From Hyperoodon ampullatus (taxonomy: Eukaryota; Chordata; Mammalia; Artiodactyla; Ziphiidae), in NCBI GenBank assembly GCA_949752795.1, contig OX457061.1, positions 42,626,338-42,690,337 of the forward strand: a DNA stretch of 64,000 bases, written 5' to 3'. The translations under genes and the position numbers were made by a program. Positions 14,288 to 29,200 of the stretch are shown one piece after another. The first letter of the stretch is position 1. Each line of letters starts with the position of its first letter. Under the pieces are notes generated by a model. It saw nothing but the letters and a program-made list of their open reading frames with translations. It was not told where the DNA came from and did no database searches.

Positions 14288-17200
14288 TTAGTAACTGGAA
14301 TTATTAGGCAAGAAAGAGCTGTCTAGAAAGAGCTTATAATAAGAATGATTTATAATTAATCACCTACAAGGTTTTTATTTTTCCAAATTATTTGAGATTT
14401 GAAAAAAGTTCATGCTCTCACCTAAAAGTGATAATTTTAATTTTACTATAATCCTGTTCTCATTAAGGCAGTACAAAGATAAGTGCCTGGGGATGTTATC
14501 CATATTCTTTGTTTATAAGGTCAAAAATAAATAAAGTTTTTGTGTCATTAAAAAAAAAAAAGTGAACTCCTTTCTTCCCAGATGGGGGTCATAGCTTATT
14601 CTGTTTCTGTGGTCCCCAAGGGTTACAGTGAAAGGGCATCAAAAGGTGCCCTCAGTATCTAACAACCTTCCAGGAAGACTACAGGTTATGAAGCTATCCA
14701 CTTGAGTGTAAGAGACAGAAATTTCCTACGAATTTCAGGGAAGATGAATAAGAAATGTCAGATGAAAAATTAGCACAAATTAATGCTACTGAAGATACTG
14801 CACACCACGATTTTTAAGTGTCCACCATAATGATCCAAATTGTAGTTCTTACCCGAACACAGTGAGTAACAAAGGAATCAATACAGTCCTTAGCCTGGTG
14901 ATTATTATATAGGCAGCACCTGTAAGATAATATAATATTCTTGTTATTAAAATTAAACTATTTGGCCTACAAATAGAAGTGGTGATTACTGTAGCTGCTA
15001 CCAACACATAGGGAAAGTGGAAAAATGAGAAAATGGAACCAAATACATTGCTAAGTTGAAGACTGCTAACATTACAGTTTGGGAGGATCTGCTACCTGCC
15101 TGGCCCTGGAGGAAATACAGGGCTGAATAGCTGGAAAGATTTTTTTTTTCTTTGCCTGAGGTGGGACTGACAGTAGCCTGTGCACCTAAGGAGATGGGAA
15201 AGAGTAAACACTTTTCCTGGTGCACTGAAAGGAGCTGACAACTTGCTGCTCCTAAGTGTTTGCCATAACTGAGCAATCTGACCAGAACCTCAAAGATAAA
15301 CAGAGTCATGGTCATGCAAAAGATAATGATAAAGCATGCAGCAGCCAGGAGAAAGAAAAGGCAGGACACCTGGAACAGGTGGCAGCAAAACAGAAGTGGA
15401 AGGCCACTTACTTTGGGCTGGAAGGCCCAAAGTAAGAAAATTACTTAAGATGACAAAAATAAAGCCCTTAAAAAAAAGACTTTCTGGATCTGAAAATTAG
15501 GATTTTCAAATTAAAAAATTTAGTAGGTGAAAGATGCTCATAGTAGCCTTGAAGATCTAGGGAATAACTTTCTTACAACACAGCAGAAGTAAGAGATAAA
15601 TGTCATGAGGAATACAGGGGGAAAAATCTATAAGATAGAGTATATAAGGAGCTCTTAAAAAAAAAAAAAGAGGCTTCCCTGGTGGCGCAGTGATTGAGAG
15701 TCCGCCTGCCGATGCAGGGGACACGGGTTCGTGCCCCGGTCTGGGAGGATCCCACATGCCGTGGAGTGGCTGGGCCTGTGAGCCATGGCCGCTGAGCCTG
15801 TGCGTCCGGAGCCTGTGCTCCGCAACGGGAGAGGCCACAACAGTGAGAGGCCCACGTACAGAAAAAAAAAAAAAAAAAAGAAGAAAAAGAAAAAGAAACA
15901 GATGAAGGTGAGGCAATAATTAAATAAATAATAAAATAGGAAAAATGATCTGATTTGAAGACTTGAGGCTTTAATGACTGATATCCAGATAGAAATAGTT
16001 GAAAAACACACATGAACATCTGATAAAACTCTTGAACTCCTAAAATAAAGAAAAACTCTACAATCCTCCAGAAGAAACTGTCAAGTCACTCACAAAGGAA
16101 AAAAACATTGTAACATATGTAACATTGGAATTTTTAAAACAGCAGGATAACATCTATAGGCTACCATGCAATGAACTTTCCTATATACACAGTCGATTCT
16201 TGGTATTTGTGATAGTTACGGTCTATAATCTTGCTGTGGACCCTGAATAGAGAATACTGAAACACTGCTGCTAGGGTAAAATACAGGGTTAGGTTTCTGC
16301 CAGCCTCTGGTCCCAACATTTTAATCAACTGATCAATGTATAACCTTGGTTTATGTGTATTTCTTTCTTTCTTTTTTTTTTGCGGTACGCGGGCCTCTCA
16401 CTGTTGTGGCCTCTCCTGTTGCGGAGCACAGGCTCCGGACGCGCAGGCTCAGCGGCCATGGCTCACGGGCTCAGCGGCCATGGCTCACGGGCCCAGACGC
16501 TCCGCGGCATGTGGGATCTTCCTGGACCGGGGCACGAACCCGTGTCCCCTGCATCGGCAGGCGGATTCTCAACCACTGCGCCACCAGTGAAGCCCCTACG
16601 TGTATTTCTTTTTAAAGACACTATACATAATGTACATTGTTAATTGATTAGCAATGAACTCATGCCTGAGCAAACCTTATCTAACACACATATAATCTCT
16701 CTGTAAGGCACACCACAGCCTTCTTGTGCCAGAAACACTAGACAGCACATCACTACACTTGGAGGCCATCAAACTACAAAATCACCAACAAAAAGCACAA
16801 AAACAGGGGTATCTAATAGAGTTTACAGTATAAGGCACAAGAAGACAGGGTTGCCTTGTTTGACCTCAGCGTTGGGCGACTTGAATATTTTGCCACTCTG
16901 CACGTGTCCATGAATACAGCAGGAGCAGAGTGAATATTGGTTTGAGGGTTAACAAATACATTTTAGCAAGTAGGCAAATTAACAAATACAGAATCTGCAA
17001 GTAATGAGATCAAACTGTAGTTAAATCTAAATGGATAATGATAAGTGTGACAATGTGGAATCTAAGTGTTAAAGATTGTTAAATAGAAAAGACAAAATGC
17101 AAATTAAGAGGATGTAGATACTATTTCATATACGTCATATTGTCAAAAATTGAAAAGTCAGGGCTTCCCTGGTGGTGCAGTGGTTGAGAGTCCGCCTGCC

Positions 17201-20200
17201 AATGCAGGGGACACGGGTTCGTGCCCCGGTCCGGGAAGATCCCACATGCCGCAGAGCGGCTGGGCCCGTGAGCCATGGCCGCTGAGCCCATAAGCCATGG
17301 CCGCTGAGCCTGCGCGTCCTGAGCCTGTGCTCCGCAACGGGAGAGGCCACAACAGTGAGAGGCCCGTGTACCACACACACACACAAAAAAGAAAAGTCTG
17401 ATAATGCCTAGACTATGGGGAAATTGGAATCCTTATACACTGTTGGCTGGCATACAAATTGGTTCAATTATTTTGGAAAGCAATTTGGCAAAACCAGTAA
17501 AGCTGAAGATGCACATGCCTATGATTGGCAATTAAGTATATTTTAAAGTATATAGTCTATGTGCAAAAGGAGACATAATTCAAAGATGTTCACTACAGCA
17601 CTGATTTCAACAGTGATAAATTAGAAACAAGGTAAATATCCAATTGTAGAGAAAAGCAAAATAAACTGCAGTACAGATGAAAATCAGATTTTAACGAATA
17701 AAATAAATTTGCTGGATAAACTTGGTTAATTTCAAAATGCTAATGTTGAAGGAAAAAATCATGTGGCAAAGGATATATATATAGTGTGACAAAATTCATG
17801 CTAAGTTTAAAAACATAAAATAAACTGATATTATTTATGGACACATGTATTTGGGTAAAGTATACAAGCACTCATAAAAGTGAAACACATAAACTGTAAC
17901 GTAGTGGTTACCTCTAGGACCAAAGTAAGAGAAAAGGATGGGGTGAGGGAGGAGGATTTGAAATTATAGTCAGCAGTTCTCAAAATGTGCCCTAGGTTCA
18001 CCTGGTGGTGATGGTAGGGGTGGCCCTTGAGATGCTTTTGGGGAGAACACAAGGTCAAAACTATTTTCATAATGACATTAAGCTGTTATTTGCCTTCTGC
18101 ACTCATTCTCTCACAAGTGTACAGTTGGCTTTTCCAGAGGCTACATGGTATGTAATATTACAAAAGATTTTAAGTAGAAGCAGGTTAAAATAATCCAGCT
18201 ATCTTCTACTAAGACAGACATGAAAGAGATTTGCAAAAAGGTAAAACAATTCCACTTTTCTTACTAATTTTTCTTAAAAAGTTATTTTCCATAAAAATGT
18301 TATTTATGTTAATATGCAATTTATGAATGTATGTATGTATATTAACATGTAATAGATTTACTGTTTTTCAAAAAGAATAAATATTTTTAAAGTATTGTTT
18401 TAATTTCTAAAATAGTAGGTATCGATAAACAGGACCCATATAAACAAAAGCTATTTGGGTCCTTAATATCTTTTAAGAATGAATTCATTAAAATTAGCCC
18501 ACTCCTTGATACCTAAGCTCAGCCCTACTCTTCAGACCTTTCAGTTATTACTTACTGTCAGGAAGCTTCATCCCCTGATTTTGCATAGCTCACTCACTTC
18601 ATCCCCTGATTTTGCATAGCTCACTCTGTTTATTTACATGCATCACCACTTCCAAGAGGCCTCCCATCTAAGAGAACCATCTTATCTTATCTTTCTATAC
18701 AGTACTATGACCTGACATTATATATTTGTCTACTGTTTAGTCTCTCTCACTGCAAGGCAAGCTCCTTGTCAGCAGGAGTGTCCTTTTCTCCAGAACCCAG
18801 AAAGGTATCCGGCAATAGTAGATACTAATGTATTATATTTATTAAATAAGGGAATTAATAGAATTTATTAATTCATATTAATAATATATTTAGTATTTAT
18901 AAAATTTTATCAATTTCCTTACCAGTAATGGAATTTATAAAAGCAAAATAAAAACTTTGCTTAAAATGGATGGCAGTACAGGTGTCTGTCAGTTCATACA
19001 TCTGAATATATGATATATTTAATCACAGAAATTTAAAAATAATTTTTAATGATCTCTATTTGCAGATTACATGGTATTATGTATTGAAAATCCTAAAGAT
19101 TCCACCAAAACTGTTAGAACTAATAAATGAATTTAGTAAAGTTGTAGGATACAAACTCAATATAAAAAACTGTCACACTGAACTATTAGAAAGAGAAACT
19201 AAGAAAACAATCCCATTTACAATAGCATCAAACAGAATAAAATACCTAGGAATAAATTTAACCAAGGAGGTGAAAAATCTGTACACTGAAAATTGTAAGA
19301 CATTAATGAAAGACACTGAAGAAGATACAAATAAATGGAAAGATATTCCAGGCACACGGATTGGAAGAATTAATATTGTTAAAATGTCCATACTACTTAA
19401 AGTGATCTACAGATTCAGTGTAATCCGTATCAAAATTCAAATAGCATTTTTCACATTTTGATGTGACAAAAGATTAAGGAAAAAAATAAATCTGCAATGC
19501 CTATCACAGATAAAGGATTAACCTCTCATAATACACAAAGAGATACTACAAATTTTCTGAAAAAAGTAAACCACTTAATAAAAGTCAATGGACACAGACG
19601 AATGGATAAAGAAGTTGTGGTACATATATACAATGGAGTATTACTCAGCCATAAAAAGGAACGAAATTGAGTCATTTGTTGAGATGTGGATGGACCTAGA
19701 GACTGTCATACAGAGTGAAGTAAGTCAGAAAGAGAAAAACAAATATCGTATATTAATGCATGTATGTGGAACCTAGAAAAACGATACAGATGAACCAGTT
19801 TGCAGGGCAGAAGTTGAGACACAGATGTAGAGAACAAACGTGTGGGCAACAAGGGGGGAAAACCGCGGTGGGGTAGGGATGGTGGTGTGCTGAATTGGGT
19901 GATTGGGATTGACATGTATACAATGATGTGTATGAAATTGATGACTAATAGGAACCTACAATATAAAAAAACAGAAAAACAACTAATACTAAACTTTCTT
20001 TGGGTTCTTTGTATGGAAATATGCTAATATAAATGTTTCAGACATTACATGAAACTTCTAAAAATTTTATATGTTCTGGTATAATGTTGTAAGTCATAAT
20101 TCTAGTTATTACTTTAAAATGAATATCTCAGAAACAACTAAATTTCCTTGTCAATTGCATTATTATGAACTTTCATCAAATCTTTAACCGTGGTCATTTT

Positions 20201-23200
20201 TAAGTCTTTTGTCATTTACAGACAGTTCTGGGTGTACTCTGATGCTTTTGCAATAATGTTCCTATAAAAAGGTTTCAGGGCTTCCCTGGTGGCGTAGTGG
20301 TTGAGAGTCTGCCTGCCGATGCAGGGGACACGGGTTCATGCCCCGGTCCGGGAAGATCCCACATGCCACAGAGCGGCTGGGCCCATGAGCCATGGCTGCT
20401 GAGCCTGCGCATCCGGAGCCTGTGCTCCTCAACGGGAGAGGCCACAACAGTGAGAGGCCCGTGTACCGCAAAAAAAAAAAAAAGGTTTTCATCTTCAAGG
20501 AATTCATGGAAAAGACTCTGACAAGTACAGGTTTCTGGTAACTGACTATACTGCTGAACTGAATGAATAAGCATTTTCAGAACTCTAATGGAAAACTGAT
20601 GAATTCATAAAAGTGCTAACAAAAGATCAAGATGAAAAAAAAATTAATTACATGGGACTGAGTGAACTAATGAGGATGATTATAATTTTTGTGACTTTCT
20701 GTTTGAATAAAAAAAAAAATCCGACAAGGACTCAGAGGCAAAAAATATACAAATCAATTTTCACTGCAAAGTAAAGGAGCTGTTACAGTGGAGGATTACT
20801 GGACTGAATGTCAATATTATGACATAGTATGAGTGTGTTTCGTGTTTGGTAATTGCAATCATTGTTGCTTTTGTTATGGTCATCCATTTACAATGCTTGG
20901 TGTCAGTTTATTTATGTCTTATAAAAATAAAATACAGTGTGTGTGTGTGGAAAAAAAAATCCTACAGGAGTAGGAGAGGGGAAAGTCAGGGGAAAGGGAA
21001 ACAAGTTGCGTCTTGAAATACTTGAAGTGGTAGTTTATCAAGCAAAGGGAAGAGGTCTTCCATTTACACTTTCTTATTTCAAAAACAAGAATACTTTAAA
21101 ACTGGAAAACTTTTTTTGTAAACAAAAGAGAAAAAGACTATGCTCATTAGATCTTCTATTTAAAATGTTCTATAATACTATACTATTCCCTCAAAAAAAA
21201 AAAAGTCAATGGGCAAAGGATATAAACAAGCAATTTATAGAAAAACCATTTTAAATGTCCAATAAATATCATATTAAGTGCTAAAATTAAACTAACAATG
21301 AGATATCACTTCTCACTCAACATACTGGAAAAAATTAAAGAATGATAACCCCTACTGCTGGTCAGGATGCAGGGAAAGTGTACTCTCTTATACTGTTAAT
21401 AGAAATATAAATTGTTGAAATCTTTCAGAATACCATCTGCTTATATTAAAATTAAAACTACACATGTCCTCCCACCCAGTAACCCCGCCCTGTAAAATAC
21501 ATTCATATTATAAAACATTTGGCAGCCATTAAAAAGAATTAACTAGGTACTCTGAGACATAAAATCATGATGTATTTTTGAATGGAAAAAAGATAAATTT
21601 TAAAATAAAAAATTTTAATTTAAAAAAGCAATCCATAAAAAATAATTTAAAAGTTCATGATAAAATCAAACTGTTTAATGTGATCCCAAATATATATAAA
21701 GTCATAGATGTGTGTGTCTTTATACACAAAGATATCCACAGTGATGGTCATCGAAATGTAGTTATCTCAGAGGTAAGATTTCAGCTGATATTTACTGTTT
21801 TCCACATATTTTTCTACCATGTTTAAATTTTCAAGTGTGGCCATGTATTATTTATATAATCAGCTTCTGTTTCTTGTTTTAAATCAACTTACTTTCCCCC
21901 TGCTTTCCTTCCCCTATTAAATCAGCTTCCTGTTAAATTTTACTACTGAAATGTTTCTCAAATCTGTCTCCTCCTTTATATTCCCAGAGTTTAATTCTTC
22001 CTTATCTCTCACCTGTACAACGGAATTAGCCTAGCTAAACATTTTGCCTCCATTATTACTACCAATTTGCATCCAATTAAAAAATACATATTTTACTATG
22101 CCAATTCCCTCCTAAAAACTCAATCAGTTCTTCACTGACCATAAAATAAAGACCAAACTTTACCAAACGATTCAAGACTTTCTGGACTCTAACTCCAAAC
22201 TATCCTAACCGTTCAACTTTTATTTCTTTGTTTATTCATTCATTCAACAAAGTGTGCTTACTGTGTGACAGACACTGTTCCAGCACGTACTACACAACAG
22301 TGAATAAACAGCCAAAACAATAGGCGCTGACCTTGTGGAATTTATATAGTTCTATATATATGGGGTGTGTGTGTGGGGGGGTGGAAATAAACATAATGAA
22401 GAATTATACAGGCTCTTATAGAAGTAAACATAATGAACAAGAAAATTATATAGTGCAATATGTTTTATAATAAATATGTATTTTGTCATTCAGATATATA
22501 TTTCTCAGATATATTTGGGTCTTCATCACAGTTCCTGGCTCACAGCTACCGAAACTCTTGGAATTTCCTAAGGGTTAAGAGTGATAAAGGTGTCTTTCCT
22601 TATGTTAATGAGGTGATTGGAGTGCACCTAAGACTGGGGGCTGGTTACCAGAACCTTGTGATTAGAGGGTTGGAACTTTTGGTCCCACTCCCTGATTTCT
22701 GGAAGGGGAGAGGGGCTTGAGGTTCAATCAATCACCAGGGGCTTGAGGTTCAATCAATCACCACTCGCCAATGATTTAGTAATCATGACTATCTAATGAA
22801 ACCTCCATAAAAACCAGAAAAGGAAAGCTTTCTGGCCCCTTTCCAAGAGCTTCCACATTGGGGAACATGCTTCCATGTGCCACCATTCAGACTCTATGCA
22901 TCTCTTCATCTGGCTGTTCATTTGTATCCTTTAATATCTTTTTATTAAATTGGTAATTGGTAATCTAGTGAGCAAATGGCTTTTCCTGAGCTGAGTCATT
23001 TTAGCAAATTAACTGTACCAGAGGAGGGGTTGGTCAGAACCTCTAACTTGTAGCCAGTCGGTCAGTCAGAAGCACAGGTAACAACCTGGGAAGTGGAGGG
23101 TGGTCTTATGGGACCAAGCCCTTTACCTATGGAATCTGATTCTATTTCCAGGTAGACAAGTGTCAGAATTGAGTTGAATTCTTCGGCACCCTGCTGGCAT

Positions 23201-23226
23201 CTGAGAATTGCTTGTTGTAGGGAAGC

Positions 23227-23260
<34 letters not shown>

Positions 23261-26200
23261 GCATGCACGCACACTGGGCTTGGGTCTGGGAACCCCTCTA
23301 CATATAGTATGTAAGAAGATAATTGTTATGAGAGAGAGAAATGGAGTGCTGGGCAGGTTGGGAGAATGGGGAAGGATTATACTTTCTAAATTGACTGATT
23401 AGGGCAGCCCTCACTGAGGTGACACTGAATAGACTTAAGGCAGTGAGAGAGTCAACCTGGGGAGTTTTGAGGAAAATACCCTCTACCCCAGATTGTATGT
23501 GAACGCTGTAGGGTGAGAGAGGGAGAGAGGGACAGTTACGTTACAAGAATAGCAAGGAGGCCAGTGCGGCTGAAGCAAAGAAGGTGAGGGGACAATGGTA
23601 AGAGATGAGGTCAGAGAGGCACCAAGACAGGGGTCTAACCCCGAGCACATGGGGCCTCATGGGTTCAACAATAAGGACTTTGGCCTTTACTGTCAATGAA
23701 ACTGGAAATGTAACGAACACTGAGGATGCCTCCCAGGGGCAGTCCTTAACTGACAGATATGTAAATTCTCAAGTTCCCTTGTCCCTGACAGGACAACTGT
23801 GAGGTATAATCCACACAAGTCTCCAGGGCTCCCTGACAGGACCAAACCAAAGTCACCAACTGTGAAGCACACCTTCAAGTGGCTTTCTTCCTTTTTATGT
23901 CCCACCGGCCTGCAACCCTGCAAGTTTTCCTGGAATTACTTTCTAAATTACGTTTATATGAATCTTTGTGTCAGGGTCAGCTTCTGGAGAACCAAACTAA
24001 GACAGGAAGCTACCAGAGTTTTATGTGAAATGTGGCATGATTTATTCAACAAATTGAATGCTGAACCACTAACTTTTCTTAAAATATACAATTTCATACA
24101 CCACATCTTCACACATCCTGGTTTCTTTCCTAAGAAATAACATCTCCTTTCTTCCTTCCCTGAGGCAAATGCCAAAAAAGTTGGCACTGTTTTCCAAAAT
24201 GCCAACTCAAACGATCCTTTCCAGAATTTTATGGCAGCATGTTTTTGGGGAGGTGACTCTACCAGAATATAATTTAAGGATCGATTATCTGCATTTTCTA
24301 TTTCTATCTAGATCAGATTATTGAGAAGAAATCTTATCTTTTCATAATTATTTCCCCAAATGCCTAAGGTAAGGGTGAATACAACTTGCTGAATTTCTGA
24401 TCACTCCTTGTAAGCTTTTCTTCTCATACTAGACCCAATATCAACTTGACAAAAACCTCAATTTAAATCTAAATAACTGGGACTTTCCTGGTGGCACAGT
24501 GGTTTAAGAATCCGCCTACTAGTGCAGGGGACACGGGTTCAAGCCCTGGTCCGGGAAGATCCCACATGCAGCGGAGCAGCTAAGCCCGTGCACCACAACT
24601 ACTACTAAGCTTGTGCTCTAGAGCCCATGAGCCACAACTACTGAAGCCCGCCACCTAGAGCCAGTGCCCCACGACAAAAGAAGCCACCGCAGTGAGAAGC
24701 CCGTGCACTGCAACAAAGAGTAGCCCCCGCTCACCACAACTAGAGAAAGCCTGCGCACAGCAACGAAGACTCAACGCAGCCAAAAATAAATAAATTTAAA
24801 TAAATAAAATTTTAAAAAAATCTAAATAATATGTGGCAGAAATCAATTAATTTTAACATGATTGAGTTATTTTTTCATGTGGAGACTTGATTCCAACAGT
24901 TTTTATGTCTTTGCTATAAAGGAGCACAGAGAACTTGGGCTTTTAAGAAACACACATGCTACACAATGTCTTATGACACTTACTTTGGGGAGAGCACCGG
25001 AGGACTGACAAAAGACCGAAGTGCATCTTTCACCATGTCTTGCATGAGATGGGTTCCAAAGACCTTTTTGTTATCCACCAGGAAAGTGGTCTTAAAACAA
25101 ATGTTATATATATTAGTAATGCTGTCACAATCTTGACATATTGTACATGTAGTTGTCATTACTGTGACATGAACATACTTCTTATAAATGCCACAGAATA
25201 CAAAAGAGATTAAAATGTAAAAAGTTGGTGGAAAATTCCTTTTTCCACAATGCCTCCACAGTGGGTACTACTTATTAATCCCTATTTAAGGTGTATTCTG
25301 ATGCAGGAGAACAAAAAATGTGCAGAAAAAAATCTCTCAGGTCAAGAGTAGTAATATTGAACTAGTGAAAGTGAACTGATGAGTCTGAATATGTCAAATG
25401 AGCTAATATACGAGAAAGGGTTTCATAAGTTATGAAATATTTAATGGTTATAAATATCAAGTCAGTCGATAACCTTATCTCTAATAAACACCTTGGAATA
25501 CATACAAACTTTCTGAAATTGGAAAAAATATAGTTAAAATAATAAATTATTAAATTGAAATACACTACTATTTAATAATAATTTACATTTAATTTTCTGC
25601 CCTTAACAATCTCAATGTATCTGAATATTTACTATACTATACCTTACTTGATTTCCTAACACATTTGAGTTGTTTCCAGTTTTTGGTGATCACGAACCAA
25701 ACAGCTTTAAACACAGGCATGCATACAGGTTTCTAGGAGAATGTCAGATTCCACTTCTCTTGGGTAAATAAGCAAGAGTAAAATTTGTATATTTGTTTTT
25801 GTAACCATCTGCCATCATTTTCCAAAGTGGCTATAGCACTTCATATTCCTGTCAGTAATGCATCCTCTCCAGTGCTTGATATTTTCAGTTTTGTTCTTTT
25901 TTCTTGTTTTATTTTAAAGATATTCTGATAGGTGGATAGTGGTATTCCATTGTGGTTTTAATTTACATTTCCCTGTTTTCTTACTGTTACGTTTATAGAA
26001 TTCTTTTTATGTTCTCGATACAAGTCCCTTGTCAGAGATGATTTGCAAATATTTTCTCCTACTCTGTAGAGTCTCTTTTCATTTTCTTAACAGTGTCTTC
26101 CACAGAATTAAAGTTTCAAATTTATCAACTTGCCATTTTTTTAAGTGGACTGTGCTTCTGATGTCATACCTAAGAATTCTCTACCTTTCCCAAAGTCACA

Positions 26201-29200
26201 AAGATTTTCTCCTATCCTTTCTTCTAACAGTTTTATGGTTTCACATATAGTACTACATAATAAAGGACTAATTAAGGAACAGAACTTCTCTGGACTTTCC
26301 CCTTGGTTCCGCTGATCACATGTCCATCATTTTGCCAACAGCACACTTGTCTCATAGTCAGGTAGTATTGAGTTCCCCAACTTTATTTTCTTTTTCAAGT
26401 TTGTTTTGGCTGTACTAGTTCCTATGCCTTTCCGTATAAATTTTAGAAGCAGCTTGTTGACATGTACAAAAATTTCTGCTATGATTTTGGGATTGCTCTA
26501 AATCTGTAGATCAATTTTGGAGAGAACTGACATCTTAAAAAAATATCAATTCTTCCAATCCACAAACAAGATGTATCTCTCCATTTATTTAAGTCTCCTT
26601 TGATGTCTTTCATCAGTACTTTGTAGTTTTTCAGTATACAGGTTCTCCAAACAGGTATTAGATTTATACCTACATATTCCATTCTTGATGTTATTGTAAA
26701 TAGTACTGCTTTAAATTTTTTGATTTGCATTGTTCATTGCAAGTATATAGAAATAAAATTGCTTTTTGTAAATTGGCCTCATATCCTGTGATATTGTTAA
26801 ACTCATCCATCAGGTCTAGGAACTTCTTTGCAGATTCCTTGGTACTCTACATAGATAATCATGTTGTCTGTAAAGAAACATTATTTCTCAGTTTCTCAAC
26901 TGTATGCCTTTTATTTCTTTTCCTGCCTTTTTCCACTGGCTAAGATTTCCAGTACTATATTGAGTGAAAGTGGAGTGATGAGACTGGACATCCTTGCTTT
27001 CCTCTCAGTAGGAGGAAAGAATTTAATCTTTCATCATTAAGTATGATGTTAGCTATAGGTGTTTGGCACATGCCCTTTATCAGGTTAAGGAAGTTACCTT
27101 CTATTCCTAGTTTTGCTGAGAGTTTTTATGATGAATGGACGTTGGTTTTGTCAAATGGTTTTCCTCAATCTATTGAGACTTTAGATTATATGGTAAATTA
27201 TACTTTAAACACTGAACCAACCTTGCATTCCTGGGATAAAACCCACTTGGTCATGATGTATTCTTTTTTTATATATTGCTGGATTTGATCTGATAATACT
27301 TCAAGATTTTTATGTCTACGTTCATAAGGAATATAGGTCTATAGTTTTCTAAGCTTGAAATGTCTTAGTTTGGTTTTGGTACTGAGGTAATGCAGGCCTC
27401 ATATGATGAGTGCCCTTGCCTCTTCTATTTTCTGAAAGAGACTGTGTATAGAATTGTCCTGGAGTTTTGCTGGAAGACGTTTAACTATGAACACAATTTC
27501 TTTGATAGATACAGGATTATTCAAATTTTCTATTTCTTTTTGAGTGAGTTTTGGTAGTGTCCCTCATGGAATTGGTCCATCTCATTTAAGTTTTTGCATT
27601 TATGGACATACAGTTGTTTAGAATATTCCCATATTATCATTTTAATTTGTTTAGGGTCTGTAGCAATTCCTGATATTATTCATCTGTATCTTCTTTTTTT
27701 CTTGTTCCATCTAGAGGTTCATCAATTTTAGAACCTGCTTTTGGATGCAATGATTTTCTCTATTGTTTGTCTCTTTCCTATTTTACTCATTTTTGCTTTT
27801 ATCTTTGTTATTTCCCTCTGCTTCCTTCCAGTTTGATTTGCTCTTTTTCTACTTTTTTAAAATAGAAGCTTAAATTATAATTTCAGACCTTTCTTCCTTT
27901 TTTTCATATGAACATTTAGTACTATAAATTTCTCTCTAAACACTGCTTAAATTGTATCCCACAAATTCTGATATTTTCATTTTCATTCAGTTCAAAATAT
28001 TTTCCAATTACCCTCAATACTTCCTCTTTGACCCATGGGTTCTTCAGAAGTGTGTTAATTTCCAAGTATCTGGAGAATTTTCCAGATGCTTCTGTTATTG
28101 ATTCCTAATTTAATTCCAAAATAGTCAGAGAGCATACTTTGTATGACTTCAATTTTTTTTAATTATTAAGGTTTATTTTATGGCCCAGAATATGATCTTG
28201 ATGAATGTCTAACACTGTAAGTCAATACTTCTGTTAAAAACAATATACTACTAACTGTGGAATATCCTTTAAAAGCATCTACCTTTTGTTCCATCAATCA
28301 ATAAAACAATGTCAATATACAGTATTTGATGTTTAAAGACATATTTTGATACTAAGTGGAACTTACTTGTAATAGAGATCTTGAAAGAACACAAGGTGAT
28401 TGTTCACTAAATTCACAGAAAAAATCCTAATAGATACACAGAAAAAAGTGTCATTAATAGATTAAATAAAAGCTGAAAATGTTTGTATACAGAGTATAAC
28501 TTTTACCAGACCTTCTGGGAATGATACACTACCAAAGTTAAAATAAGAAAGATAGCTAAAGATCATTTCTATAAGAATTGTCTAATTGTATGAATGGAAA
28601 AATTGATAATTTTAGAGCCTAAAATTTATTTTTAACAAACTTACCAGTAACAGTATTATGTGGATACTGATATTAAATTTGTACATCATGAAAATAACAG
28701 TATCAATAATAATTTACTAACTAATGACAGAGATTTACTTCCTACTTCACAGAAATAAATACCAAGTAACCAGGCTAACTGAATTCACATTCTTTTTTTT
28801 CATAATTAATTTTTACACCTTGCACACACTCCTCAAAGTGAATATTCTCCACCAGAGAGAGATTCTACTATTCCACATTACAAAGAAAATTAAAACAATT
28901 TACCCCACAGAAAATCCCTCAACTTCAGCCTCTAAACCTCTAGTTGTATCCACATCTGTACACAGATCCTTTCCTTGCCTACTTTAACAACAGATGTATT
29001 AAAGACTCCATTCCTTCTGGCTTTTTCACAAACATTACATACTGTCAATTATCCATACTTTGCTCTCCTAGATATTAAAATTCTTCCTCTCTACCAGATC
29101 GTTCCCATTTTCATTTAAACAGTCAGGTTTCTCTCATCTTTAAAAAGAAAAGAAGATCATCACATGATGTCACATTTTCCTCTCAACTGCTGTCTTCTCA

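Noticed and set aside
14998..15369. 123-codon open frame on the minus strand
   Set aside because: No recognisable domain, intronic, composition like flanking sequence; long frames of this size occur by chance in 64 kb.
23799..24140. 113-codon open frame
   Set aside because: No homology recognised, no splice or promoter context, lies in an NAA35 intron.
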